Assembly: GCA_043228905.1 (NCBI GenBank)
Contig: JBHGNT010000018.1
Coordinates: 5,332,001-5,396,000 of the forward strand
Source: Azolla caroliniana
Taxonomy: Eukaryota > Polypodiophyta
Direction: 5' to 3'
DNA: 64,000 bases
Part shown: positions 54,030 through 64,000 of the stretch, one piece after another
Layout of the letters: the number at the start of each line of letters is the position of its first letter
Position numbering within the stretch: position 1 is the stretch's first letter
Notes under the pieces: model-generated
The model's input: the letters and a program-made list of their open reading frames with translations, nothing else
Database searches by the model: none
Told to the model about the DNA's origin: nothing
Program-made: the position numbers and the translations under genes

Positions 54030-57000
54030 TCATTCCCCGCGCGTCGGTTCTTCCTCGGTTTCGGATCGTTCATCGTCGCGGTCCACGTCAACCGGATCCG
54101 GCTTGTCGTCGTGACGCTTCTTGAACGCTTTGATCTGCTTCCCCGCTACCGGTATCGCCATTCTCGTACCGTCGAGTTCCGCCAGATGGTACGTCCCGTT
54201 GTCGTTGGCGCTTTGTACCACGTAAGGCCCGAACCACCTTCTTGCGAACTTCCGTGTCGCTCGGTGCTGGTTGTCGAGGCTGCTGTCGTAGACTAGCACC
54301 CAATCGCCTTCCTCGATCTTCTTCGGTCGGAGCCGGTGCGTCCGGTCGAACCGGGATTTGTTCCCCGTCCTGGCCACCCGAAGCTTTTCCGCAGCCTGCT
54401 CCACGTCCTCCGGTCTTTGCTCGAGCTGTCGTATGCGCGCCGTCAACAGTTCCTCCCGGCTCATCTCGTCTCTCCAGTCCACGGTTGCCCATGAGGAGAT
54501 CGTACGTTCCATCGGCATGATCGGCTTTTGCCCAAACATGAGCTCTGCCAGCATGAATCCGGTTACCGAACTGTGCGTAGTTCGGTCCGCCCACAACGCG
54601 TAAGGCAGCAGCCGCGGCCAGTTCCCGACTTGACCTCCACATGCCCGAACTAACGCCTTGACGATCGGCCCGTGTCCGCGCTCCACCTTCCCATTCGCCT
54701 CCGGATTATACGCAGTGGTAAGCGAGAGCTTGACTCCTAGCCGGTCGAACAGCTCCTCGGCCTCTTCGGAGTCCAACTCCCCGCGATCAGCCACGATCTT
54801 CCCAACGCACCCGTACCGGCATATCACGTCCTCAATCAGGAACCGACATACGGCCGCGGTCGTTTTGTTCTGAAGGGCCCGGCCTTCTACCTGGTTCGTC
54901 AGATCTTCCCGAGCCAGGACCAGATACCGCATCTGTCCTACTCCCATCGGCATCGTCACCAGGTCTACCATCCATTTGAAGTGGATGGTCGGAGGGTACG
55001 TAGGGTGAAGCTCGTCCCGATGTCGGACTACGGAGTGCATCTGACAGCTCTCGCAAGTCATCACGAACCGATGCACGTCCCGGTACAGTCCCGGCCACCA
55101 GTACTTCCCCTTTATCTTCTCGAACGTGGCCCACGTTCCACGGTGTCCAGCCCAGGGGCTGTCGTGGTAGGCCGTCAGCAGCTCCTCCTGTTCTTCCCTC
55201 ATCGCCACCACCCGGAGCGGGACGCCGTTCCTCTTCTTCGGGTGCTTCCATAAGTATCCGTCCCGGAGAAAGAATCGGTAAGCTTTCTTCCGGATCCGGT
55301 TGGCCTCGTCCTTCGTCCATGACGCATCCGGCGTCATTGTCCTCAAAAATCCACCGATCTGGAGCCACTCGCCGTCGTACCTGCTCTCGTCGAAGCCGTT
55401 AAGTGCCGGAGTGCTCGTCCCATCGGTCGTCACGTACGCCGCCTCGAAGAAGTCCACGCCGACATCTTCGTCCTCCGAAACCATGCCGCCCTCGTCATCA
55501 AACCTCGCCCTCGAAAGCATGTCGGCCATGGCGTTGTCCTTTCCGGAAATGTGCCGTATTGCCGGGTCCAGGGACTTGATGTACGCTATCCACCTGAGCA
55601 TCGCCAGGTCCGGTGTTGCGCATCCGGAAACCATGCCGAGAATTGGCAGGCAATCCGTCTCGATAATCATTTCCGTCCCGATCAGGTAGTCTTTGTCGGA
55701 CTTTACTGCCGAAACGATACCCCAGAGTTCGCGTTTAACCTGGGCGTACCCTCGTTGTCGCTCACTGAGGACCTTCGCGCCGAATCGGATCGGGAACCGA
55801 ATGCCGTCCCCATCTTCTTGGTTGACGACCCATCCGATCCCGGTCGGACTCGTATCCACCGTTATGTATACCGGGGTACCCTTCTCGTAGACAGCCTTCC
55901 GGAGCGCCGGTGCTGCCGCAAGAGCTTCCTTCAGCTTCTGGACTGACTCCATGTGCTCGTCTCGCCACTCGAATTTTCGCCCCTTTTTCAGCAACCCGTA
56001 TAGCGGCTCCGCAACGTGGGCGTAATGCGGGATCCATATGTGGTAGAACGTGCATGCCCCCAGGAACCTCCGAACTTCCGTAACTGAGCTACAGTCGGTC
56101 TTCATCGCGGAGATGGCTTCTACCTTTGCCGGAGACGGCTTCCGGCCATATGGTCCACATAGGTGTCCAACCACTAGGATTTCCGATTGCCCGAAGGCCG
56201 ATTTCTCCCCGGAGAAGGTGAGCCTCGCATCCTCTAGCCTTTGTAGCACCTTCTCGCAGTCGTCGATGTGTGTCGCCACGAATTGCCGGCATCCGTCCGG
56301 CCCGACTGTCTCGTCCTTCTCTTCCACCGGGCACCCCTTGATCGGGATGTAGTCTAGAAACGGCATGGTGATGTCCGGGATGCAATCCCTCAGTACCTTG
56401 TTCATTGCATTCACCATGTGGGCTACCGAGTTGGTCCCTCCTTGTGGCAGGGTACACATTCGCACCAGGCCGAGGGGAGTTCGCATCGTCGTAATGTCTC
56501 TGCTCTCCACGGCTAGCTAGAACTGGTCGTACCCGGAGTACAGATCACCGACTGAGTAAATCGACCTTCCGGTGAAGGCCTCTGCGAACTCGTCTATGGT
56601 CGGTCCAATTCCTGCGTTCCGAATGGTCACTCTGTTGACCGGCTGCAGGTCCTGAATGAAGCGCAATGTTCCGTTTTTCTTTGGTACGGTAAACCATCGG
56701 TTCGAGTATGGGGCACTCCACGGTTCGAGAATGCCCATATCGACTTTTTGCCTCAATAGCTCCATCAACTTCGGGATGTTAGCTCTCGGTACTGGAATCG
56801 GCTTGAGATTCCACGGCACATGTGGTACCGTGAATATCACCATCGGCTCCACAATCGTCGGGTCTACGCACCCGATCTCTTCCGGCGAAAACGCGAAGGC
56901 TTTCCCGTGCCTTCCGAGCATTCTCCGAAACCGGTCTTCCTCCGCCAGCAGTAGGAACCCGCCCCCACCGATCTTGAGCTCCCGGAGCATCCCGTCGGTG

Positions 57001-57523
57001 AAGGTGTGTCCTATGCAGGCCGGATCTCGTAAACTGGGGTCCGACGCAACCCCTCTGATTCGGGACTCGCTGCCCTCCGGTAAGGGTGCCGCGCCGGGCC
57101 TTACCTTCCGGGCCACAGTCTTGTACTTCGTGCTAACTCGGGCCGTCCGATCCGACCCGAGCCCCCGACTGAAGTTCGCGATGACTTTGTACATCTCTTC
57201 GGAACATACCGGTATCGTCCGGTCTTCGTTAAGGTCTTCTCCGGCTACCTCCCCCAGCATTCCCAAGGTGTCATCAAAGGAGACCGCCTCCACGGCTCCG
57301 TTGATTTCCTCGTCCGGGTCGAGAACTCCGCACGCTCGAAGTCGCACTTCCGCCCTTGTCTTTTCTCGACCGACGATGCCAACTATCATACACCCTCTGT
57401 TGTTGGAGAAGCAGAATTTCCTACTTATCGTACAGGGTTCCTTCGGTTTCGGTTCTATCGTACAGTCGTGGGGTCTTTCCCGAGTGTCCGGGCTGTCTCG
57501 GCCCCACGCCTTTGAAGCCCTCT
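54030..57523 (-). pseudogene. Gypsy C pol: reverse transcriptase, RNase H, integrase
   Basis: In the -1 frame relative to the gag-protease frame, open from about 57523. Reverse transcriptase: VPHVPWNLKPIPVPRA, LRFIQDLQPVN, VGDLYSGYDQF, then TAG (56517-56519), LAVESRDITTMRTPLG, LPQGGTNSVAH, MPFLDYIPIKGC (second active-site Asp is Tyr). RNase H: VTVDTSPTGIGW, QVKRELWGIV, IETDCLPIL, HISGKDNAMADMLSRA. Integrase: YHDSPWAGHRGT with CESCQMHS (HHCC), then FKWMVDLV, VADRGELDSEEA and YNPEANGKVERGH (DDE). The C-terminal tail has LDNQHRATRKFARRWFGPYV, ends EEEPTRGE, and has no chromodomain. Gypsy D has Gln where the TAG sits. Confidence 0.9.
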
Positions 57524-58861
57524 CTAAAAATCCTCCCGGTTCTCGCCACCGAGGGATTCGCGGTTTCTCTCGTGGTTCGGCCGCACCGTCAGAAATTGGA
57601 CCGAATGGCGCCCGTCCTGGCTTTTGACCCTCACGTAGGCCGAACCGTTGTCTAGCACCTTGGTCTCCATCCGCGCCGCCGTGATGTATGGTTCACCTAA
57701 TATGACCGGGTGCGAGGACGTCTCCTGTACGAAGAAGTGCTGGTCAATCTCGACGTCGCCGATCTTGACTCGCACGTTCGGGCAGGCCCCATGCAGTTCC
57801 TCGGTGGCGCGCGTCGCCGCCCGTATCTTCCACCCGTGCTTGGTGTTGATCGGCCATTTTCCCTTCTTATAGAAGTCCATGGACATCAGGTTTATTTCCG
57901 AACCGTGGTCCACTAGTGCCACCACTGGTTCCTGAACATCTCCGATCTTTACCGGGGTCTCCGTGGTCGCTCGGGCCCAGTGTGGCCTTGAATAGTGGCT
58001 CTCCGCCCACTCATCTTCCAGCGCCATGTCGTCGATGCGCGTCGTCCGCACCTCCACCGGTCTTTCCGGTTCCGTCTCCGTCGACAGCCTCTTTCGTTTC
58101 ACCAAGTCCACAATGGAGTCGTGGAACTCTTTCTTGGCGATCCCTAGCACCTCCCGCAATGACAGCTCCACTTTGCTGTCGAGGATCCGTTCTTCTAGGA
58201 CCTTTCGTAGGTCCGTAGTCCTTTCTATTTCTGTCCCCAGTCGGTATCCGCCCTTCTTGGGGTTATCTTGCGAGCTGGGCGCACCGGCATCGTTCCGTCG
58301 CTGCCCGAACCGGGTCTCGTACCGTTGTGAGGGCCCAGTCGCTTCGGCTTTCCCCACTCGTTTGTCTTCTACCAGAGCCTCGTAGTTCCGGCAGGCGGCT
58401 TCTACGAAGCCCGTCTTCTCCTCGACCGGATCAATCCACCCGGTTACTTCCCGGACCCGTCTCTCGGCGCGGTCCGCTTCGTCTTTCCTCAACCGTGCGC
58501 CGGCCAGGACTTCCAGCATTGCCGACCAGAATCCGTCTTTGCTCTCCTTTCGGGCCTCGCTGCCCCTGACCCGAATGCCGGCCGACGCCGAGTAGTGGAT
58601 GGCCTCCACGTGTCGGGCCGCTGCCTCTTCCATCAGTCTCTTCATACCTCCTCGCCCGTCGTTTCGGTTTAGGGCCCTTCTGGTGTCGTCGGCGTGCACC
58701 CGACCTTCCCACAGGTACACCACCCGGTTCCTCAACGCCTCTGCGAAATCGCCGCAGTCCTTCTGAATGTGGCCGACCTCGTCGCACCACATGCACCTGT
58801 TCCCTGCTGCCGGCCGTCGGTCACGAGCCGGTTCGCCGCCTTCCCTTCGAGTCTGGGCGAT
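57524..58861 (-). pseudogene. Gypsy C zinc knuckle and protease
   Basis: Same frame as gag, after a TAG at 58862-58864. Zinc knuckle CMWCDEVGHIQKDC (CX2CX4HX4C). A long charged region follows, then the protease: VVALVDHGSEINLMS, GKWPINTKHGW, FVQETSSHPVILGEPYITAARM. The catalytic triad reads D-H-G rather than D-S/T-G. The frame closes at a TAG after a run of five T, where the -1 frame continues open into pol. Confidence 0.85.
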
Positions 58862-59650
58862 CTAGAGATCCTTTATCGCCTGCGTCAACTCCTCCAGCGC
58901 TGCTCCTCCGGACGAGCCATTGACCATGCGGGTCGAAGCCGGACCGGTTTCGAGCCATTCCCGGGTTTCTTCCCTTCGCCCTTGCGGTGCCGGTTCAAGC
59001 CTCCTTGTTGTGACTGAGCCCGCACCGGCCGCCCCGTTGTCAGCCCATTCCCGCCGTTTGTCGAAACGGCCACAGACTCTCTTAACCGCAGCCCAGTCGG
59101 TCGTCAGCCCGTCTTCGGTTTCCAGCAAGGAGCCGACTTGATCCCGGGCCCGCTCGTCCACCGACTTGACGAACAGTAGGACCCGGCTCATATCCAGAAC
59201 GGTTCGGTCAAGCGCCGAAAGGCGCGCAAAGCGTTCTTCGAACTCCCGGAGGAGTGCCGATGCGTTTCTTCCCTTGCCGGGGGACTCCACCCATTCCATG
59301 AAGTCTTGTTTCGAATGCCGGAGCGCGTCGTCCAACCCGTATTTTTCTAGGAGTCGGCCTTCGAACTCCTCCCTGGTACGGCTCTCCGCCCGCACCTCGA
59401 GCACCTCCGCATGGATGCTCGGCATCGCCACTCGAGGAAACTCGGCAAGACGCCTCTCTTCCGGAATGTCCCGCATCAGCATTTCTGCCCCGTAGGACGC
59501 CAAATACTTCGTGGCATCCTTTCCGCTGAACCGGCCGATCGTACCGACGACCGCCTCAATGGCTCTGTCGAGGGCGTTCGTGCCCTCGCGTGCACTCAAT
59601 ATCCGATCCACTGCTGAAGCCATGGCCTCTGCAAGATCCGACCCCTTCAT
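58862..59650 (-). pseudogene. Gypsy C gag
   Basis: Starts at ATG 59650 (MKGSDLAEAMASAVDR), only about 43 bp after the 5' LTR. Helical, Ala/Arg/Glu-rich capsid-like protein with KYLASYGAEMLMRDIPEERR and DFMEWVESPGKGRNAS. Ends at TAG (58862-58864) after AIKDL, and the same frame stays open beyond it into the zinc knuckle. Function as capsid is inferred from position. Confidence 0.8.
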
Positions 59651-59693
59651 CTTCTGCTCTTCTGCCGCCTCCTTCACGTCGGGTTCACCAAGA

Positions 59694-60320
59694 TGTGGAG
59701 GTTTTCCTCGCGGATGCGTGGAATGAGGCGGGACCTCAGGGGTCCTGTACCGAAGAGCAAGAGAGAAAGGACAAGAAACCCACTACGTGCGAACATAGAT
59801 TCACAGGGACACGGCCCTTCGTCACAAAGACGCGAGTGGGACAGCGACACAGAGAGACACGAATGTATGTATGTATTAACAAAGACAACAACAAGAACAC
59901 GGAAGCAACAAAAACACGAAGTCGGTTACAACCGAACAGGCCGGCGAACAGATGCCGATGCCTGTTTGTAAACGCACAGAAAGACAGGAGCAGGTTGGAG
60001 GTGCTGCCGGAAGCACTCGGGCATTCCTCAGCGTAGCGCGAGCCTCCCGAAACCTACACAGAAGGAAGCTATCGAGTTTGCAAACTAGAGAGAGAGAGAG
60101 AAGCCTTCGCACGCAAACCGACAGCACTTCGTCCTCGACTCTCCGCGATCCCTCTCCCCTCCTTGTCTCCCTCCTTTTATAGGCAAGGAAGGAGCCGTTT
60201 CCTATTAACTTCCTACCTACCGAGGATCTTCTATGTACAACATAAGGCGCACGTGTATGAAGAGCCGGTTCCTACGCTCCGGTGCACCGATTCCGCTTGT
60301 GGACGGGTTTCTTCACGACA
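59694..60320 (-). repeat. Gypsy C 5' LTR (right)
   Basis: 627 bp, promoter copy. Primer site immediately inside at about 59675-59692. Confidence 0.93.
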
Positions 60321-60956
60321 AAGCGATGAGCACACCAAAATAATCCACACACGGACGTGCCAAGAAAAACGGTGTCGTGCCTTACGGCTCCGGATCATTG
60401 CGTGAGTCGGGTGGGAACCGCTGGGGTTTTGGACTAGGAGGAAAGAAAATTCTAAGGCAATTAAGAATATGAAATATATTGTAAGAAAGAAAGATATGAA
60501 AAACTCGTGAATCTCACGAGTATAGTGTATTAGTGAGTACTCAAATTAAGAGAGAAAAAAATAGTTAGCAAACTTGTGGATCCCACGATTATAATATATT
60601 AATCAACCCTTGTAAAATAATCAACAATCTCTATACATCTTTCTCTCTTCTTTATATAGCGTTGGAAGAGTCTAAGCTTATCACATGCAAGCATCATGCT
60701 TTTCCTATCTTTAGTTTTTATGCACACTGCATGTGCATGATTAGCTTTCTAACTCATCTTTTCTTTTTTTAATTCGAGTGTCTATGCATGAATAACTTTT
60801 TTGTACCATGCATGTCTAGAATATTTACATGGGATAAAGTTTAGTATAACTTTAAAATTCATAATACGCTAGTATAATGATAAGGCTTAACATTATTAAC
60901 ATGGAGGTGCAAGGTTCGAATCTTGCCCTATGCATGTAATATATAATTTTATACTT
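60321..60956. other. AT-rich interval right of gypsy C
   Basis: No gene recognised. Contains paired motifs (ctcgtgaatctcacgagtata near 60506, and cttgtggatcccacgattata near 60571) and a tRNA-like A/B-box pair at about 60868-60922. May be the R/U5 part of the gypsy D LTR or older sequence. Confidence 0.5.
60868..60935 (+). other. tRNA-like A-box/B-box pair
   Basis: gctagtataatgataagg (A-box-like) and ggttcgaatc (B-box-like, 60913-60922), about 27 bp apart and followed by ttgcccta. No complete cloverleaf could be drawn; probably a tRNA-derived repeat. Confidence 0.45.
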
Positions 60957-61297
60957 TCGTCTATTTACAAATATGTCTCTTCATCTGGTGAGAGACTCTC
61001 ACCGGCCTCCTTCATCCGGCTCTTGCCGGTTCTGCTTCATCCGGCTCTCGCCAGTTTTCTTTATCCGGTTCTCGCCGGTTTTCTTTATCCGGTTCTTACC
61101 GGATCCTCCTTACCGGTCCTCTTCGTCCGTTTCTCACCGACTCTCACGGGCCTTCTTCATCCGGCTCTTGCCGGTTCTCCTTACTGGTTTCGGTCCTCAC
61201 CGGTTCTTCCTTCCGGTTCTCATTGGGTACTCCATATCCTATCCAGAGAAACCAAAAATGTAATTTTTCACGTAGTGTGTGAATTACACTACGACAC
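60957..61297 (-). repeat. Gypsy D LTR, U3/promoter part
   Basis: Right end TGTCGTAGTG (element strand) at 61297, next to the purine tract gagggggcgag. CCGG-rich imperfect repeats at about 61000-61220, then gaagagacatatttgtaaat, followed by a TATA-like agtataaaattat (about 60943-60955). Same order and similar wording as the copia B and copia 3 LTRs. The left LTR boundary was not determined. Confidence 0.65.
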
Positions 61298-64000
61298 TCG
61301 CCCCCTCCGAATCCGCACATCCTCCGGTATGTGTCGAAGTCCCCGATGCTTGCTATTCACCTTCATCTGAAGCTTCCTCCAATTCTCCCCTTAAGTCGAT
61401 TATGAGTTGTAATCCACTTTCCTCGCTTTCCGCATCATCGCGATCTTCGTTCGATTGCTCCTTCTTGTCGGTCTTGTCTAGGATCACATAGGGTTCTTCT
61501 TCAGTCCGCTTCTTGAAAATCTTTACCTGTTTCCCGGCTACAGGCACTCATAGCATTGTTCCATCCAACTCGCATAGTCGGTAAGTTCCGTTGTCGAAAA
61601 CTTTACGAACCTTGTATGGCCCGAACAACCTTTCTGTGAACTTCCGCATCGTGGTATGTTGATGATCCAAAATACTCTCGTAGACAATCACCCAATCTCC
61701 TTCTTCAATCTTCCACGGTCGTAGTCAGTGCTTTGTGTCGAATCAGCTTTTATTCCGGAATCGCGCTTCTTGTTGTCGGCGTATTGCTTCCGCTATGTCT
61801 TCCGGTCTTCCCTCTAGTTGTCGTATCCGGCGTAATTCTTCTCGGCTCATCTCTTCCTTCCACGGTAGCACTGTCCATGTCGCGATTGCGGTTTCCGTTG
61901 GCATTACCAGTGCTTGTCCGGTCATGAGTTCTGCCGACATGTAACCGGTTATGGAGCTATGTGTCGTCCGATCCGCCCATAGTGCATACGGAAGCATCTG
62001 TGGCCAATCCTTCAGCCTTCCATCACATGCCTTCGCAAGTGCTTTGACAATCGGACTATGTCCTCGTTCGATTTTCCCGTTGGCTTCTGGATTGTATGCC
62101 GTTGTCACTGTTAACCGAACTCCATGTTTAGTGAAGAATTCCTTAGCTTTATTAGAGTCGAGTTCTCCCTGATCCACAATCACTTGTCCTACGCACCCGT
62201 AACTGCAAAACACTTCTTCCAAAAGGAATTGGCATACCGTAGAACACGTTTTCCTCCGTAGCGCCCGACCTTCTACTTGGTTTGTGAAATCTTCCCGAGC
62301 TAACACCAAGTACTTCTTTTGTCCGATCCCGGTTGGCATGGCTACAATATCGACCATACATTTGAAGTTGATTGTTGGTGAGAATGTCGGATGTAACTCA
62401 TCTCGGTGTCGAACTTCGGAGTAGATTTGAAACTTCTCGCAGCTTTCCGTGAAATCCGCTATATCTTTGTGCATGTTCTTCCACCAATATTTTTGTTTGA
62501 TTTTCACAAAAGTTGCCCATGTTCCTCGATTTCTAGCCCAATCAGATTCGTGAAATTCGGACATTATCCGGTTTCGTTGCTCTTTCGTCCCGACTACTCG
62601 AAGTGGTATGCCATCTGATCTTTTCGGCTCTCTCCATAGTAATCCACTTTTCAAGAAGAACTTTCGGACTTGCCGCTTTTTACTTCGAATCTCGTCTCTC
62701 TTCTCTTTATTGTCCGATGATTCCTCGATTTCTTGTAGCACTTTCCCGATCAGCAAGCTTTCTCCCTTGTATTCTTCTTCCCGGAATTCTCGGATTACAT
62801 TCACCCGGCATATGTGCTCTGAAGCAAAGTAGTCTTCGGAAACTTCTTCATTATCGGATTCGGTTATGTTATCTCCGAACCACGCCCTTGATAACATATC
62901 CGCTACCGCGTTGTCTTTTCCGGAGATGTGTCGTACCTCCGGATTAAGCGACTTAACATATGCAATCCATCTTAGCATAGCCACATCCGGTATCGTGCAA
63001 CACCGCATCATCTCGAGTATCGGAAGACAATCCGTTTTGATCACTACTTCGGCTCTGATTAAATAATCTCGATCCGATTTGATTGCTGACACGACTCCCC
63101 ATAATTCTCTTTTAACTTGTGCATATCCTCGTTGCCTTTCGTTAAGAACCTTCGCTCTGAATCGGATTGGATATCGCGAACCTTCCAGATCGGCTTGATT
63201 GATGACCCATCCGATTCCGGTTGGACTTGTGTCAACCGTTACTATGATCGGTTGGTCAAACTTCGGCTTCTTTAGTGCTTCTGCCCTCCGTAGTGATTTC
63301 TTGAGCTTCTTCACGGCTTTGGTATGCTTCGGTTTCCATTCAAACTTCTTACCCTTCCGCAACAAGTGATAGACTGGGTCCGCTATATGTGCATAGTGCG
63401 GAATCCATATGTGGTAAAATGCACATGCTCCAAGAAACCTTCAAACTTCGGATTGTGACTCGCATACTTTTTTCATAGCTTGAATCGCGTCGAATTTGGT
63501 TGGTGACGGTCTTCGGCCGTAGGGCCCACATAGATGTTCGACTACCAATATTTCTTCTTGCCCGAATGCTGATTTCTCACTGGAAAGTGTTAGGTGCACA
63601 TCTTCTAACTTTCGAAGCACTTTCTCGCAATCGCGAATATGGTCGACTACGAACTTTCAGCATCCCCGATCATCCATAGTTTCATCTTTTTCTTCTACCA
63701 CGCATCCTTTCATTGGAATGTAATCTAGGAACTGCATCGTTATCTTCGGAATGCAATCTCGAAGCACCTTGTTCATCGCATTCATCATATGTGCGACCGA
63801 GTTCGTCGCGCCTTGTGGTAGCGTACACATCCGGACTAATCCTATCGGTGTCGCATGGTAGTGATGTCTCGGCTCTTCACAGCTAGTTGGAATTGGTCAT
63901 ATCTGGAGTATAGGTCTTCGATGGAGTATATCGCGTGACTGGCAAATGCTTCCGCAAATTCGTCTACTATCAGACCAACTCCGGAGTTCCGGATTGTGAC
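61298..64000 (-). mobile_element. Ty3/gypsy element D, partial, relative of gypsy C
   Basis: Extends beyond the window. Contains the 3' LTR junction (61297/61298) and pol from the reverse-transcriptase palm to the integrase C terminus. It is less GC-rich than gypsy C and clearly diverged, but every block is colinear. The remainder (gag, protease, 5' LTR) must lie past 64000. Confidence 0.88.
61353..64000 (-). pseudogene. Gypsy D pol: reverse transcriptase, RNase H, integrase
   Basis: Reverse transcriptase: DLYSRYDQFQLAVKSRDITT, then a frame break near 63860, FLDYIPMKGC (second Asp is Tyr, as in gypsy C). RNase H: VTVDTSPTGIGW, QVKRELWGVV, KTDCLPIL, HISGKDNAVADMLSRA. Integrase: H-H-C region with CEKF where gypsy C has CESC, MVDIVAMP, VDQGELDSNKA, YNPEANGKIERGH. 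C-terminal piece ends SDEGE. Stops TGA at 63657-63659, 63441-63443, 61725-61727 and 61548-61550 each fall where a CGA (Arg) is expected. Confidence 0.87.

Larger units (their letters stand above)
53330..60320 (-). mobile_element. Ty3/gypsy element C, fungal-like non-chromodomain lineage
   Basis: LTRs 53330-53956 and 59694-60320, both 627 bp (TGTGGAGG...TTCACGACA on the plus strand), nearly identical. The element reads leftward. A TGG-starting primer site (TTGGTGAACCCGACGTG on the element strand) begins right after the 5' LTR; tRNA not assigned. The purine tract ggtgggggcgga precedes the 3' LTR. Order: gag, zinc knuckle, protease, reverse transcriptase, RNase H, integrase; no chromodomain seen. 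Two amber codons interrupt the frame, pol lies in the -1 frame, and the reverse-transcriptase site is FLDY. No target-site duplication: flanks tacgc and aagcg do not match. Confidence 0.92.

Noticed and set aside
54242-54642. Extra frames overlapping the gypsy C integrase
   Set aside because: No motif; produced by high GC content opposite the real frame.
53330-60320. Fungal contamination as the explanation for gypsy C
   Set aside because: Its left end joins a plant copia LTR remnant and a diverged relative follows nearby, so residence in this genome is simpler; only long-read support could settle it.

Overview
The window is nuclear DNA of a land plant. It carries a cluster of intronless G-type (S-domain) lectin receptor-like kinase (RLK) genes that has been heavily invaded by LTR retrotransposons. 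I cannot name the species. The kinases are plant-specific in architecture: signal peptide, bulb-lectin/S-domain, EGF-like, PAN, one membrane span, cytosolic Ser/Thr kinase. The retroelement set (a Tcn1/sushi-like chromovirus and a Ty3 lineage that reads like fungal elements) points away from a typical crop angiosperm and would fit a lycophyte, fern, gymnosperm or early-diverging flowering plant. That is inference only.

Layout. 1-2.1 kb: no confident gene. 2.1-10.85 kb: a large inverted duplication, with two very similar RLK genes facing each other tail to tail (2370-4892 + and 7895-10411 -). 11.9-13.6 kb: decayed copia remnant. 13770-16412 (-): a third intact RLK. 18.2-19.5 and 35.56-35.9 kb: one RLK pseudogene split in two by a three-layer nest. 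The nest is copia A (19497-35560), containing a Tcn1-like chromovirus (21022-31722), containing a young intact copia B (24563-30184). Every insertion is bounded by a 5-bp target-site duplication. 37.35-38.4 kb: a fifth RLK fragment, cut by the next nest. That nest is old copia 1 (38399-53329), holding a solo LTR (39443-39880) and copia 2 (40415-49989), which holds copia 3 (42318-48023). 53330-60320: a complete but mutated Ty3/gypsy element (gypsy C) on the minus strand. 60.96-64.0 kb: part of a diverged relative (gypsy D), running off the window.

How it works together. The host genes are three potentially functional cell-surface receptor kinases of one local family plus two pseudogenes. The rest is retrotransposon sequence whose nesting gives a relative insertion order. 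Copia B has near-identical LTRs and a single uninterrupted gag-pol frame, so it is the most plausible recently active element. The points that most merit follow-up are the shared FLDY reverse-transcriptase active site and DHG protease of the fungal-like gypsy lineage, the tRNA-like module in the chromovirus LTRs, a CCGG-rich U3 plus promoter module shared by copia and gypsy LTRs, and the long RLK inverted repeat.
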